From positions 2,271 to 66,270 of the forward strand of contig NZ_KI535366.1 of assembly GCF_000160035.2 (NCBI RefSeq): 64,000 bases of DNA, in the 5' to 3' direction. Both the position numbers and the translations under genes were made by a program. Each line of letters opens with the position of its first letter. Within the stretch, counting starts at the first letter, position 1. The DNA is from Catonella morbi ATCC 51271 (GTDB taxonomy: Bacteria > Bacillota > Clostridia > Lachnospirales > Lachnospiraceae). Below are positions 34,680-44,632 of this stretch, in pieces. The notes beneath the pieces are model-generated. The model saw nothing but the letters and a program-made list of their open reading frames with translations, had not been told where the DNA came from and did no database searches.

Positions 34680-36916
34680 TTAAGAAAAGTGATAACAGAG
34701 GATCTACCATACTTATGGTAGTTTTAGTGCTCGTAGGCGTTGGAATAATGGCGGCTATTGCGCTGTGGGTGTCTTTGCGTAATGTGCAGATGAAAGCTAC
34801 TGATGAAGATATAAAGGAAAGCTTTTATTCTGCGGAAGGAGTTCTTGAACAGGTAAAGGCAGGAGTTCAGGAAAAGGCAGAGTTGGCCTATAAGGATGCT
34901 TTAGTCAAGGATCTTGAGAGTTTTTCAAAGCATAACAATGTAAAAACGACAAAGGTATTTGCCGGAACTGATGCTGATGAAAAGAAGAAGGATGCCAGGA
35001 TTAATGAGTTTAGAAAGAATTTCAAAGATTCTTTTAAAACAAAGGTTAGTGCAACTGCATCAGATGATTATAATATAAGTAAAATTGATAATCTGGTTAA
35101 TAAAAGCCTTACCGACAGTCCTTCTTATCCTTATGCTCTTGTAACGGCAATGAAGGCCGGCTATAACGGAGATAACGGATTAATTAAAGATGACGGAGAT
35201 AAGCTGGTACTGCAGGGCATCAGAGTCAGATATGTAAGCAGTGAGGAACAGGTATCTGAGATATTGACAGATATAACGGTTAATATACCAAAGCCTGATG
35301 CGGTTGCTTCTTCTTCAGGTCCTGATGTCTTTGAATATGCTATAATAGGAGATTCAGGTGTAGAGGTAAGTACCGGAAATCTTAAGGTAACAGGCAATGT
35401 ATATGCAGGAAATAAGGCTTCTGCCGATAAAACAGCTTTTCTTTTGGCTCCTAATGTAAATGTAGAACTTAATGATAAGACTTTTATTTCCAACGGCAAA
35501 ATATTGGTTGGAAATAATTCAAGTCTTAAAGTAGGTTCCAGAGAGAGACTTTGGACAGAGAATATTCTGTTAAACGGAGGAAGTACAGAACTTGAAGGTG
35601 TATCCTATGTAGCTGATGATTTAACCTTGACAGGTGATGGTTCCAAAGCCAGAATTTCAGGTATCTACAGAGGCTATGGAAGCGCTAAGGATGTGGCAGG
35701 CAATTCTTCTGCAATTGTAGTAAACGGTAAGGATAGTGAACTTGATATGACCGGTGCCAAGGAAATTATATTAGCTGGCTATTCTTATATAGGCACAAGT
35801 AATCCAAAGCTTCGTGCAACGAAAACTGCTGACGGTTCCACTGAGGCTGCAAGTAACACTGATATCAAGATGGGCGAGTCAATCGCAGTAAAGGGTAATC
35901 AGATAGCCTATCTTATGCCGGGTGAGTGGATAGGAACCAACAGCAAATCTGAATCCAAATTTAATCGCAATCCGCTTACTTATGTTGAATACAAGAAATT
36001 ATTAGAAGATAAAGATGCTTCCGGGAATAAGATTTATACACTTGTAAATACAAAGGTTAAATCCAAGAAGACGGGAAAGAGCTTGGAGGATTACGGAGTA
36101 AATGCGGGTAATTTGGAATCAAATTATTCCAAGACCTTTGTACAGCCTATTACAGGTATATCAAGTGAAGGTTTGGTATATTTTTATATTAACTTTCCGC
36201 AGGAGCAGGCTGCAGAGTATTTTAAGGATTATTTCAAGGCAGATAAAACTAAGGAAGAAGAGCTTGATAGGCATACAAAGTTTTATGCCAGGTCAATAAA
36301 GAGTGCTTCTGAAAGTAATGTAAGAACTGCCGGTAATTACAGCATAGTTAACCCGGGATTAGCGGTAAAACAGGGTAAGAGCGGAACAGGTGATAAGTCG
36401 GCGGAATACTCCAATGAGTTTAAAGCTCTTCGTACAGGTCTTTCTTCGGAAGTTGAAGCCGGTCAGGTAGAAAATGAAGTATTTAATAATATTATGGATG
36501 TTTCGCAACTGAATAATTATTTGTCAGCAAACAACCTTAGGGAAGTATCGGTTAAAGGATTTAAGGCTGTAATCACCAGAGGAGATTATACCTATGACAG
36601 TTCTTCGGGTGATGTAAGGCTTATAGTAGCTTTGGGAAATGTAACAGTTAAGAACCGCTTTACAGGAAGTATAATAGCTGCCGGCAAGATTACTGTAGAG
36701 TCAGCGGGAGAAATCAGCACAGACAGCAGCGGTATAATCAGACAGCTCCTCAGAGAGCCTCTTACTTCCGGCGGAAATGACTATCTTTATAAGATTTTTA
36801 AGAAGGGAGATGCTCTTGCCTCTGCAAGCAGCACAGAAAATGTAAATCTTTTGTTTGCAGATGGAAGTGTTGATGTAGGCAAGCTCATATCCTTCAGTAA
36901 CTGGAAGAAGAAATAG
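34676..36916 (+). CDS. Large PilX-like pilus-associated protein, 746 residues
   Basis: Begins with a PilX_N-like segment: a short basic start, then STILMVVLVLVGVGIMAAIALWVS and a helix with SFYSAEGVLEQVKAG. A central stretch (about 215-390) has many short strand-turn repeats (for example GNLKVTGNVYAG, NGKILVGNNSSLKVG, ADDLTLTGDGSKARISG), suggesting a beta-helix-like shaft. The function is probably as a minor, surface-exposed pilus component. The start is TTG 34676, set by AGGAGG at 34661-34666, and overlaps the previous stop. Confidence 0.72.
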   Translation: MIKKSDNRGSTILMVVLVLVGVGIMAAIALWVSLRNVQMKATDEDIKESFYSAEGVLEQVKAGVQEKAELAYKDALVKDLESFSKHNNVKTTKVFAGTDADEKKKDARINEFRKNFKDSFKTKVSATASDDYNISKIDNLVNKSLTDSPSYPYALVTAMKAGYNGDNGLIKDDGDKLVLQGIRVRYVSSEEQVSEILTDITVNIPKPDAVASSSGPDVFEYAIIGDSGVEVSTGNLKVTGNVYAGNKASADKTAFLLAPNVNVELNDKTFISNGKILVGNNSSLKVGSRERLWTENILLNGGSTELEGVSYVADDLTLTGDGSKARISGIYRGYGSAKDVAGNSSAIVVNGKDSELDMTGAKEIILAGYSYIGTSNPKLRATKTADGSTEAASNTDIKMGESIAVKGNQIAYLMPGEWIGTNSKSESKFNRNPLTYVEYKKLLEDKDASGNKIYTLVNTKVKSKKTGKSLEDYGVNAGNLESNYSKTFVQPITGISSEGLVYFYINFPQEQAAEYFKDYFKADKTKEEELDRHTKFYARSIKSASESNVRTAGNYSIVNPGLAVKQGKSGTGDKSAEYSNEFKALRTGLSSEVEAGQVENEVFNNIMDVSQLNNYLSANNLREVSVKGFKAVITRGDYTYDSSSGDVRLIVALGNVTVKNRFTGSIIAAGKITVESAGEISTDSSGIIRQLLREPLTSGGNDYLYKIFKKGDALASASSTENVNLLFADGSVDVGKLISFSNWKKK

Positions 36917-36934
36917 TTAAAGGCGAGGGAAAGA

Positions 36935-37447
36935 GTGAATAATAAAGGATATTCTTTACTTGAGGCTATAATAATTGTTGTTATACTCGGAGTAATTGCG
37001 GGATTTATGATGACCTCATCGGGACTGCTTGACGGAAGAAGGACAAAGGCTTGCGCGGATAATATATCTTCCCTGTTGGAAAAGGTAAGGGCGACTAACT
37101 TAGGAAAAGATGAGGTTACAATTAACATATATGAGGATACGGGAAAAGGCATAAAGGCTGATATTGTTACTAAAGTCAAGGCTAAAAACCCTTCTGACCC
37201 GGATAAACTGAGTAGAGTAACGGAAGATGTAGGAAATGATAATTTGGAGATATCTTATTCAACTGATTTATCAGGGAGTTCTCCGATTTTGTTAGGAAGC
37301 GGAAGTATGGAATTTAGTTTTAACAGGAGTACAGGCTCGGTTAAGAATACAACTCCTGCAGGTATAAAGTGTATAATAGTTAGAAGAGGTACTGCTGAGA
37401 AAAAAATAAAAATATACACTGAAACCGGTAAAGTAAGTGTAGAGTAA
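36935..37447 (+). CDS. Minor pilin (GspH/FimT-like)
   Basis: 170 residues; leader MNNKG, then YSLLEAIIIVVILGVIAGFM with Glu at position 5 of the mature protein. Y instead of F after the cleavage site is a tolerated variant. A short pilin head follows. GTG 36935 start with GAGGGA upstream. One of four minor-pilin-like genes in tandem. Confidence 0.82.
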   Translation: MNNKGYSLLEAIIIVVILGVIAGFMMTSSGLLDGRRTKACADNISSLLEKVRATNLGKDEVTINIYEDTGKGIKADIVTKVKAKNPSDPDKLSRVTEDVGNDNLEISYSTDLSGSSPILLGSGSMEFSFNRSTGSVKNTTPAGIKCIIVRRGTAEKKIKIYTETGKVSVE

Positions 37448-37463
37448 AGGGGGAAGAAAAAGT

Positions 37464-38009
37464 ATGAAGAAAAAATCAAATAATAAGGGGTTTTCTCTTA
37501 TTGAGCTGATAGTTTCACTGGCTATAGTTATGATAGTCGGTGGTTCTATAGTCTCCTTCCTTCTTGCCGGAAGTAATTCCTATGCATCGGTTATAACCAA
37601 CACGGATTTGCAGGAAGAAGCTCAGTTAGTAGTGAACCAGATATCAGATATGGTGATAACCGCGGAAAAGGCTGTGAATTTTAATAATTCTGCAAAAAAG
37701 CTTGAAGTGTTTAACGAAAATGAAAAATATGAAATAGTATTTAAAGATGCGGATAAGAGGCTGTACTATAATAAGTTCAACAGAAGACCCGGGACAAGGG
37801 ATTTTGATATAGTATCGGCGGATGTGTTGATGGCTGAGAATGTAGCTGATTTTTGGGCCGATGTATCAAAGGCTGAAAGTACAAATAAGATAAGTATTAA
37901 AATAGTCTTTGAGAGTAAATCTAATACTTATGAGAAGAAAGAGACAATTACACTTAGAAACGGAAATTCAGTTAAGTCAGGTAATGATTTGACTAAGATA
38001 TACCCATAA
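37464..38009 (+). CDS. Minor pilin (PilW/GspJ-like)
   Basis: 181 residues. Leader MKKKSNNKG and FSLIELIVSLAIVMIVGGSI with Glu5. The next helix reads YASVITNTDLQEEAQLVVNQ, typical for PilW/GspJ-type minor pilins. Only 16 bases from the previous gene. AAAGGGGG precedes the ATG. Confidence 0.84.
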   Translation: MKKKSNNKGFSLIELIVSLAIVMIVGGSIVSFLLAGSNSYASVITNTDLQEEAQLVVNQISDMVITAEKAVNFNNSAKKLEVFNENEKYEIVFKDADKRLYYNKFNRRPGTRDFDIVSADVLMAENVADFWADVSKAESTNKISIKIVFESKSNTYEKKETITLRNGNSVKSGNDLTKIYP

Positions 38010-38037
38010 TGACTGTTTGATTTTAGAAAGGAGCTTT

Positions 38038-41000
38038 ATGAAGAAACAAACTAAAGCTTTAATTGGAGTTGTAGCGGCAACATCTTTAACGGTTGCGGTT
38101 GCTTCTATATTATTTTTAGGTAACCCTATGGCAGACGCTACAAATGCGTCTTTTAACGGTATCGGAAATATAATTAAGAGTGCCAAAGATGATACTCCGT
38201 TTACAGTAGTTGAGCTTGTGCCTGACGAGAAAATGGCGAAGTTTGGATACTTTATAGAGGGAAGTGAACCTGAGAATTGGAAAGAAGATATTGCCAAGTT
38301 AGATACTAAAGAGAAAAGAATTAAGTATATGACTGATCTTAAGACCAAGCTCAGTACCATATCTGCTTCTGATAAGACCAAACCTCTTACTTATAATGAA
38401 TATAAGGAACTGTATTCTCTTGATGGGGTAAGTTCTGCTGATGAAGACAAGTATTCTTCTTTTGAATTAACGACTCCGTTAAAGATTGAAAAGAACAAGG
38501 CTTCCGGGTATAAGATGGAGCCTTCGCCCGGCGGAAGCTTTAAGCTTAATGCAAGCTATACTGAAGAGAACGGCGGTAACTATGAGGAGAATGTTGCCGG
38601 TTATGCTTTTTTAAGCGGAATAAACGGAAGATATGCAGTAAAGTTTAAGATAGCTGATGCGACGGCCTTAAACAAAGATAAGATTTACAAGGCAAATGAA
38701 TTGCACAAAATCAGTAATAAGGAAGAAGTGCGTATACTTGCCGCTAACAGATATATTTACAGAAAGAAAAAGGAAGGTTCCAAAACTGAAACATCCTATC
38801 AATTTGCGTTCAGCAATAAGGACGTTGAGGATTATATCATAGATAAGGATTATGACTATGCCCTTTTATCTTTTGAAGAGGTTGATAAATCCAAACTTTC
38901 GGAAGAAGATAAGACAAATAATACTTATTATGTAGTAGAAGAAGTAAAAGATTTGGTGGATACCAAAGATGCTGAATATAAAGGTGTTCTGGATGAAACA
39001 GAGCCTTATAAAAAAGTTGCTGACGGCACTGGACATTATAAAATGAATCCTGCTAATTCCTATGTTTTTGTGGGTAAGGGCCATGGTGATATGAAGCTTG
39101 TCGAAGCTGCCGGAAGTAAGCTTGACTATGATTTGGAGTTAAACAAGGTATTCTATACCGGTGGTTTTAAGAACAATAACTGGTTTGAGAACGGTGTATT
39201 CTTAAAGAATTTTAGCAATGGAATTTATTTGGATGCTTCTGATAAGAACTATAATAATGACAGGATGAAGTTTAAGGTAATTACCCTTACTCCCGGCGGT
39301 ATTAATGCAAAAATTGACAAAGATCCTAGTTTCTTATCCCAGGTTGGACTTTTTTATGTATCTGCTTCAAGTTCACTTGTAAAGCCGACCGGATTAAAGA
39401 CATATAAAACCGGAAGTAATGATATTTCCGATACTGTATTAACTAAAATAAAGACTGAAGTTACAAAAAGAAATTTTCCTGTTGTTATTGAGTATAACAA
39501 TACAACTTACAACAGTACAAAACATATGAAGTCATTGATGACTACACTTGTTTTGGGTAGAGATAGTGTGGATAAAGACCATGACGGTCACTTTGTAGGT
39601 AAAAGTGTATATGTAGTTAATTTAGACAAGGCAGATAACACACCTTTTATCTTTGACAGCTTTGCAACTGATTTTATAGGAAAGAAAACCAGTGACTCAG
39701 CCTTTACCAATGCTGCAGACGGTAAGGGATTTAAAGAAGTTGCGGAGAGCATAGTCGAAGAAAATAATATTATAGCTAAGGGTGTTGAAGGAACTACAGA
39801 AAATACTGAGAAGTTTGAACTTGAAATATCAAAGGCAAGAGTTATTGAGTATATTATCAGTATTAATATGAAGAGAACGAAGACTACTGATAGTGAAATA
39901 AAGGTTCTTAACATAGAACCTGCCAAGGTGGTAGATAAAGATCCTAAGATCAGGATGAAAGATATACTTAAAACATGGTTTGGCAAAGACATAAACAGTA
40001 ATACTGAAACCATACCTACCACAGAGTTCATTGGAAGAAATGAAGATTTATCTTCTTACGATGTAATTTATATGGGACTTAACACCAGTAATTTTAACAT
40101 GAAAAACGGACAAACCGCTTATAACGATACTAACATGAACGGGCTTATTTACAGTAATATCGGTGATTTGACCTATGCAAGGGTTAATGAAGCTAATGTT
40201 AAATTAACCGGAAATGAAGATAAGCAGGGGTTTGAAACACCGGATGAAAAGAAGGCTTATCAGGCAAGTCTTGGAGGAGGCACAGGTTCCCCACAACCTT
40301 ACTTGTTTGAATCAAAAGCAGGTCTATTGGATACAGATTACCATAAAATTAATAATAGTATATTTAATAATGTTGAGGCCTATAAGGATGCAGATGATAA
40401 GGCGGATGGAATAAAGATTAATTATAATAAAGAGCTAGAAGATGCCGCTGCAAACAGTAATCTAATAAAGGAATATATTAAAAATATTAAGGTTATTACC
40501 ACTAAAACTCTTTCATATAGATTTGCAGGAAATGATATAACCGAAGAAAAACTGAAAAAACTGAAAGAGTATATACAAGCTGGTTATCCTATAGTATTTG
40601 CGAAAGACTTTGTGACCGGTACAGGTGCCGGTATGAAGGTAAATGGGGACAGAATTGACAACAGTTCTAGAATGTATGAACTGACTCAGTTTGCTCTTGA
40701 CTTTAGAAAGGCTAATCCTGACAAAAAAAATGTTATTTTTGAGACAGGCGGTAATAATCTGATTGGTGAGGATAGAACCGGACTCATAGATAATATTAAC
40801 CTTCCAAAACCTTCTATATTGGTTACTAGAAGGGCTTATGAAAATGACATGGACGGCAAGCCGGCAGATTATACACGTATAGATGACAGAACTTTGGAAA
40901 TAGATTTTAAGCTCTTAAACAAAGGCTTTGAGAGTGAGAAAGTGAAGTTTAAGGTTAGTCTCTTCGTTGATAAAAATGCAGACGGTAAATATTCTGCCAC

Positions 41001-43095
41001 AAAGGAGATTGTAGATACCAGATTATATGATTTGCTTAAAGATGGCGTAAAACAAAAAGGAGATGTAAATGCTTCAAATACCGCCAATTATAAGATAAGG
41101 TATACCCTTCCAAATGGCTATATAGGTATTATTCCTTGGAAGGTAAAAGTAGAGCTTGTGGGTGGTACAACAAATAGGTTTGCCTCAGAAACAGGCTTCG
41201 GTTATATTAAGAATGAAGAAAAAAAGCAGAAAATCAAAGTATTACAGATAATGACTGCTGGTTTTGATCCTGAAAGACCTGATGACCCAAAACGTTCCAA
41301 GCCATATAAGCCATATAAGTATAATACTCACTATAGTTGGAATGAGATACCTGATCCTAGTGGTGGTAAGAGGTGGGTAAAACCTTATGGTGGATATATG
41401 GGTGATAAAGAAGGTCCAAGCTATTATGGAACTAAGAAAAAAGTTGGTGATTGGAGATGGAATACAGGGAATAACTTTAACATGCAGACTGATCCAACAT
41501 TTAACAAATTAAGAAAGCAGGTATCAGATTTTGATATAACAATAAAGGCAATTACTGCTCAGGAATTTGCAAAAGAATACAAAAAATTCAGAGATGATCA
41601 TGATGATTTTAAAGGTAAATATAAAGGCATGCGACCTGAAGATTACTTTGAGAAAAATGAGTATAATATGGTAGTCTTAGGTTTTGCAGACTGTTATGCC
41701 ATACCTAATGAGTATAACTGTCTTGATGCCATACAGGGCTTTATAAATGCAGGTAAACCGGTACTCTTCACACATGACTGTACTTCTTATGGAAATTACA
41801 GGGGAACTTCTCCTTGGGGCTATGACTTCAACCGTATGATCAGAGGTCAGGTAGGTCTTGATAGATACGGTGTACTGAACAATTGGGCTATAAGGCTCGG
41901 AGTAGAATCTGAGAAAAACAATAGTGGAATAGCATTTGAGAAATCGAAATATCCTACAGTTAATAAGAATTCTGACCATAATGTAACTTCTAAGGAGTTG
42001 TTTGAGATTGCCGAGAAAAATGCAAAGACTCATCATAAGGATATTGCCTATGTTCCAAAGAGCGGAAAAACGAAAATTGTGCGTGAAGTACAGGGATATA
42101 CCTTTGGCTCAGCAATTAGTTGGACTGATATTAATATAGGAGATGGAGTTCGAAAAGATAAAAATGGTTCTGTTACACATCAATATTTTTTATATAAAGA
42201 TCAAGCTTATAGAACTTTTGAGACTGCTACTGCTGATCAGGTAAATCGTGGTCAGATAACTACCTATCCTTTTAAGATTAACCCAAAGGCAAAAGTTCAG
42301 AGAACACATTTTCAGCCATATCAGCTTGATTTGAATGAAGATGCGGACGGAGACGGAGAGAGTGATCTGATTGTTTGGTATACACTTGGACTTAGTGAAG
42401 CTGAAGAAAAAAATGCAGCTAACAGGGGAAATTGGTATAACCTCTCACCTAAGGATGTAAGAAATAATTATTACATCTATACCAAGGGTAATATTACCTA
42501 CTCAGGTGTAGGACATAAGCCTATTAAAGATGAAGAAGAAATGAAGCTTTATATCAACACCCTCGTTGCAGCCTATAAGGCAGCTCTGCTTCCTCCTGAT
42601 GTAAGATTTGTGGAAAGTGGAAAACCGGATGCGGATGAAAAAAATACTTCTTATATCTCTTATGATGTATCTTCGGATGCAAAGAATAAAGGAAGTATAG
42701 AAGATAAGGTAAGAGTGTACTTTGTGGCCAGAGACGATAATAATCTTGTAAGAAATATAAAGGAAGATGAGACAAGAATCCTGTTCTATTATAAGGTGGG
42801 TTCTGTGGAAAAAGCGTTTAAGACTTTTAAAGCGGACGGTACGGAGCTGACTGCAACCTTAAAAGATAAGAATGATAAGAATCGTAAGTTCCTGGAAAAG
42901 GGTGAGGTGTATTACTTTGAAGTTCCGGCAACTGAATTAATCGGAGACAAGAATAAGCTGGAAATAGAGGTAGTAGTAAGAACCAGATTTACCAAAGAAT
43001 ATAAGGGTTCGTCCGGAGTGGAAAGGTTTGATTTCTCACCTGAAGGAAGCTCAATCTATACTATCCAAAAACGTGGTTTGTTTGACCTCGATTAA
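38038..43095 (+). CDS. Very large exported protein of the pilus operon (DUF5057-like)
   Basis: 1685 residues. A signal peptide or anchor is visible at the N-terminus (KKQTKALIGVVAATSLTVAV and on to about residue 34). Soon after comes TPFTVVELVPDEKMAKFGYF, the start of a DUF5057-type region known from Lachnospiraceae surface proteins. Two internal parts look like Rossmann-type/glutamine-amidotransferase-like folds (DVIYMGLNTSNFN near 675, and YNMVVLGFADCYAIP followed by AGKPVLFTHDCTSYG near 1210-1260). No LPxTG or repeat-type wall anchor is seen at the C-terminus (…RGLFDLD). Its place 28 bases after the last pilin gene suggests a secreted partner such as a tip protein. ATG 38038 has AAAGGAG upstream. 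Confidence 0.7.
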   Translation: MKKQTKALIGVVAATSLTVAVASILFLGNPMADATNASFNGIGNIIKSAKDDTPFTVVELVPDEKMAKFGYFIEGSEPENWKEDIAKLDTKEKRIKYMTDLKTKLSTISASDKTKPLTYNEYKELYSLDGVSSADEDKYSSFELTTPLKIEKNKASGYKMEPSPGGSFKLNASYTEENGGNYEENVAGYAFLSGINGRYAVKFKIADATALNKDKIYKANELHKISNKEEVRILAANRYIYRKKKEGSKTETSYQFAFSNKDVEDYIIDKDYDYALLSFEEVDKSKLSEEDKTNNTYYVVEEVKDLVDTKDAEYKGVLDETEPYKKVADGTGHYKMNPANSYVFVGKGHGDMKLVEAAGSKLDYDLELNKVFYTGGFKNNNWFENGVFLKNFSNGIYLDASDKNYNNDRMKFKVITLTPGGINAKIDKDPSFLSQVGLFYVSASSSLVKPTGLKTYKTGSNDISDTVLTKIKTEVTKRNFPVVIEYNNTTYNSTKHMKSLMTTLVLGRDSVDKDHDGHFVGKSVYVVNLDKADNTPFIFDSFATDFIGKKTSDSAFTNAADGKGFKEVAESIVEENNIIAKGVEGTTENTEKFELEISKARVIEYIISINMKRTKTTDSEIKVLNIEPAKVVDKDPKIRMKDILKTWFGKDINSNTETIPTTEFIGRNEDLSSYDVIYMGLNTSNFNMKNGQTAYNDTNMNGLIYSNIGDLTYARVNEANVKLTGNEDKQGFETPDEKKAYQASLGGGTGSPQPYLFESKAGLLDTDYHKINNSIFNNVEAYKDADDKADGIKINYNKELEDAAANSNLIKEYIKNIKVITTKTLSYRFAGNDITEEKLKKLKEYIQAGYPIVFAKDFVTGTGAGMKVNGDRIDNSSRMYELTQFALDFRKANPDKKNVIFETGGNNLIGEDRTGLIDNINLPKPSILVTRRAYENDMDGKPADYTRIDDRTLEIDFKLLNKGFESEKVKFKVSLFVDKNADGKYSATKEIVDTRLYDLLKDGVKQKGDVNASNTANYKIRYTLPNGYIGIIPWKVKVELVGGTTNRFASETGFGYIKNEEKKQKIKVLQIMTAGFDPERPDDPKRSKPYKPYKYNTHYSWNEIPDPSGGKRWVKPYGGYMGDKEGPSYYGTKKKVGDWRWNTGNNFNMQTDPTFNKLRKQVSDFDITIKAITAQEFAKEYKKFRDDHDDFKGKYKGMRPEDYFEKNEYNMVVLGFADCYAIPNEYNCLDAIQGFINAGKPVLFTHDCTSYGNYRGTSPWGYDFNRMIRGQVGLDRYGVLNNWAIRLGVESEKNNSGIAFEKSKYPTVNKNSDHNVTSKELFEIAEKNAKTHHKDIAYVPKSGKTKIVREVQGYTFGSAISWTDINIGDGVRKDKNGSVTHQYFLYKDQAYRTFETATADQVNRGQITTYPFKINPKAKVQRTHFQPYQLDLNEDADGDGESDLIVWYTLGLSEAEEKNAANRGNWYNLSPKDVRNNYYIYTKGNITYSGVGHKPIKDEEEMKLYINTLVAAYKAALLPPDVRFVESGKPDADEKNTSYISYDVSSDAKNKGSIEDKVRVYFVARDDNNLVRNIKEDETRILFYYKVGSVEKAFKTFKADGTELTATLKDKNDKNRKFLEKGEVYYFEVPATELIGDKNKLEIEVVVRTRFTKEYKGSSGVERFDFSPEGSSIYTIQKRGLFDLD

Positions 43096-43170
43096 GTAAA
43101 AGAAATCAGTTTTCTATAACTTAATTTGTCAATAAATATTAGTTGTGTTAATCTCATAAGAGGTTGGAAT

Positions 43171-43210
43171 GCTCTCTTTACTTGTAATATAGTAAAGGGA
43201 GTATTTTTTT
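43171..43210 (+). terminator. Terminator of the pilus operon
   Basis: GCTCTCTTTACT (43171-43182) pairs with AGTAAAGGGAGT (43191-43202), followed by A and seven T. Confidence 0.8.
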
Positions 43211-43258
43211 GTCTATTTTGTATATAAAATTTCAAAAACTTTATACAATCTGCCGATT

Positions 43259-43293
43259 ACAGATGATAAAAAATATATTATAATATCATCTGT
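43259..43293. repeat. Inverted repeat in the gap before the Rpn-like gene
   Basis: ACAGATGATA pairs with TATCATCTGT across an AT-only loop. The 350-base gap also has AAATATTAGTTGTGT at 43134 and AAATATTAATTGTGT at 43294, a near-identical pair. No gene is seen. Confidence 0.4.
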
Positions 43294-43444
43294 AAATATT
43301 AATTGTGTATGATATGAGTACACAAAATTCTAATATTATTATGTATTTCTAAGACTGATTGGTTAATTCAAAAAGTTAAATTCAAATTATTAAATCCGTT
43401 ATTTATGCTATATGTAGTTGTTGTTTTCTTAAGAAAGGAGTAAA

Positions 43445-44542
43445 ATGGGGGAGAAGGATATTTTAGAGAAAAAACTGTTTATGTTTAATGATGTATTTGC
43501 AGATTTTCTAAACGGCATCATATTTAACGGCAGGCAGATAGTAGAAGAATCTGAATTGTTTGATTTATCAGGCTGGAGTCACTATAAGGCTGATGATAGC
43601 AGACACAGGTATCAGGATAGGGATGTAGTCAAGCTTTGGAAGAAAAAGAATGTGGTTATTTCCCTGATTGGAATAGAAAATCAGGATGTACCGGATAAAG
43701 ATATGGTATTCAGAGTGCTTTCCTATGATGGGGCTTCTTATAAGACTCAACTGGCAAAGAAAGATGAAGATAAGAGAAAACATCTAAAGGATAAGAAAAA
43801 TACGGAAATAGTTGAAATCGGCAAGGAGGATGAAAAAGATATTTTTCCTGTAATAACCTTTGTAGTTTATTATGGGGAAGAGGAATGGAAGTATGAAACA
43901 ACCCTGAAGAAAAGACTTAAAATAGGTGATGGACTGGATGAGTTTGTGAGCGATTATAAGATTAACCTTATAGATTTGAAAAAGTTTACGGAAGATGATA
44001 TAAATAAGTTTAAGAAGGACTTTAAACTATTAGTTAATTATATGGTTAAAGGCAGTAATCATGATGCGGGAAGCATTGAATTAAATCATCCGGAGGAAGT
44101 CAGTGAACTTGTTTTGAGGCTGACAGGCGAAGAACTGCCCATTCCGAGAGAAAATGATGGAGGTAAAACTATGGAGAAATTTTTTGAACCAATGTTTGCA
44201 AGAATGGCAGAAAAAGCGGAGGCGAGAGGAATGGCCAAAGGAATGACCGAAGGAATGGCCAAAGGAATGACCGAAGGAATGGCTAAAGGATTAGCCGAAG
44301 GAAAAGCCAAAGGAATGACCGAAGGATTAGCCAAAGGAATGACTGAAGGAATGGCTAAAGGATTAGCCGAAGGAAAAGCCAGAGGATTAGCAGAAGGATT
44401 AGTTGAAGGAAAAGCTGAAGGTGAGAACCGTATAGTGAAACTTATAAGCTTATTGATATCAGACGGAAAGAATGATACAGTCAAAGAAGTGCTGGAAGAC
44501 GCGAAGCTTAGAAACAGGCTTTGTGAAGAATATGGAATCTGA
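43445..44542 (+). CDS. Rpn-like PD-(D/E)XK nuclease with tandem tetrapeptide repeats
   Basis: 365 residues. The N-terminal 240 residues resemble the Rpn/putative-transposase nuclease group: FNDVFADFLNGIIF, a core strand VVISLIGIENQ (the ExQ part of the site), and VITFVVYYGEEEW. A tail of 16 tetrapeptides (GMAK, GMTE, GLAE, GKAK types, residues about 262-325) forms a long charged helix, and about 40 ordinary residues follow. Family members cut DNA and raise recombination in E. coli; some act in phage defence or are regulated by internal starts. AAGGAG precedes the ATG. It stands alone before recA. Confidence 0.78.
   Translation: MGEKDILEKKLFMFNDVFADFLNGIIFNGRQIVEESELFDLSGWSHYKADDSRHRYQDRDVVKLWKKKNVVISLIGIENQDVPDKDMVFRVLSYDGASYKTQLAKKDEDKRKHLKDKKNTEIVEIGKEDEKDIFPVITFVVYYGEEEWKYETTLKKRLKIGDGLDEFVSDYKINLIDLKKFTEDDINKFKKDFKLLVNYMVKGSNHDAGSIELNHPEEVSELVLRLTGEELPIPRENDGGKTMEKFFEPMFARMAEKAEARGMAKGMTEGMAKGMTEGMAKGLAEGKAKGMTEGLAKGMTEGMAKGLAEGKARGLAEGLVEGKAEGENRIVKLISLLISDGKNDTVKEVLEDAKLRNRLCEEYGI
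44228..44419 (+). repeat. In-frame 12-bp tandem repeat inside the nuclease gene
   Basis: Sixteen units of 12 bases (GGAATGGCCAAA, GGAATGACCGAA, GGATTAGCCGAA and similar). The unit length is a multiple of three, so copy-number change would alter tail length without a frameshift. Confidence 0.9.
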
Positions 44543-44551
44543 TAAAAAGAG

Positions 44552-44603
44552 TTGACATCACCGAACAAATGTTTTATAATCTTAAAACAAGAACGTTTGT
44601 TTG
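44552..44603 (+). promoter_or_regulatory. recA promoter with two LexA-type SOS boxes
   Basis: TTGACA (44552-44557), 17-base spacer, TATAAT (44575-44580). The spacer holds CGAACAAATGTTTT (44562-44575), one base off the firmicute LexA box CGAACRNRYGTTYG. A second, weaker match AGAACGTTTGTTTG (44590-44603) lies just after the start point. Binding at either would block recA. Confidence 0.85.
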
Positions 44604-44632
44604 AAAAAATAAAAAATACATGCGAGGTTATT

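Noticed and set aside
44228-44419. CRISPR-like array
   Set aside because: The units are contiguous 12-mers without spacers and lie in frame inside a coding gene.
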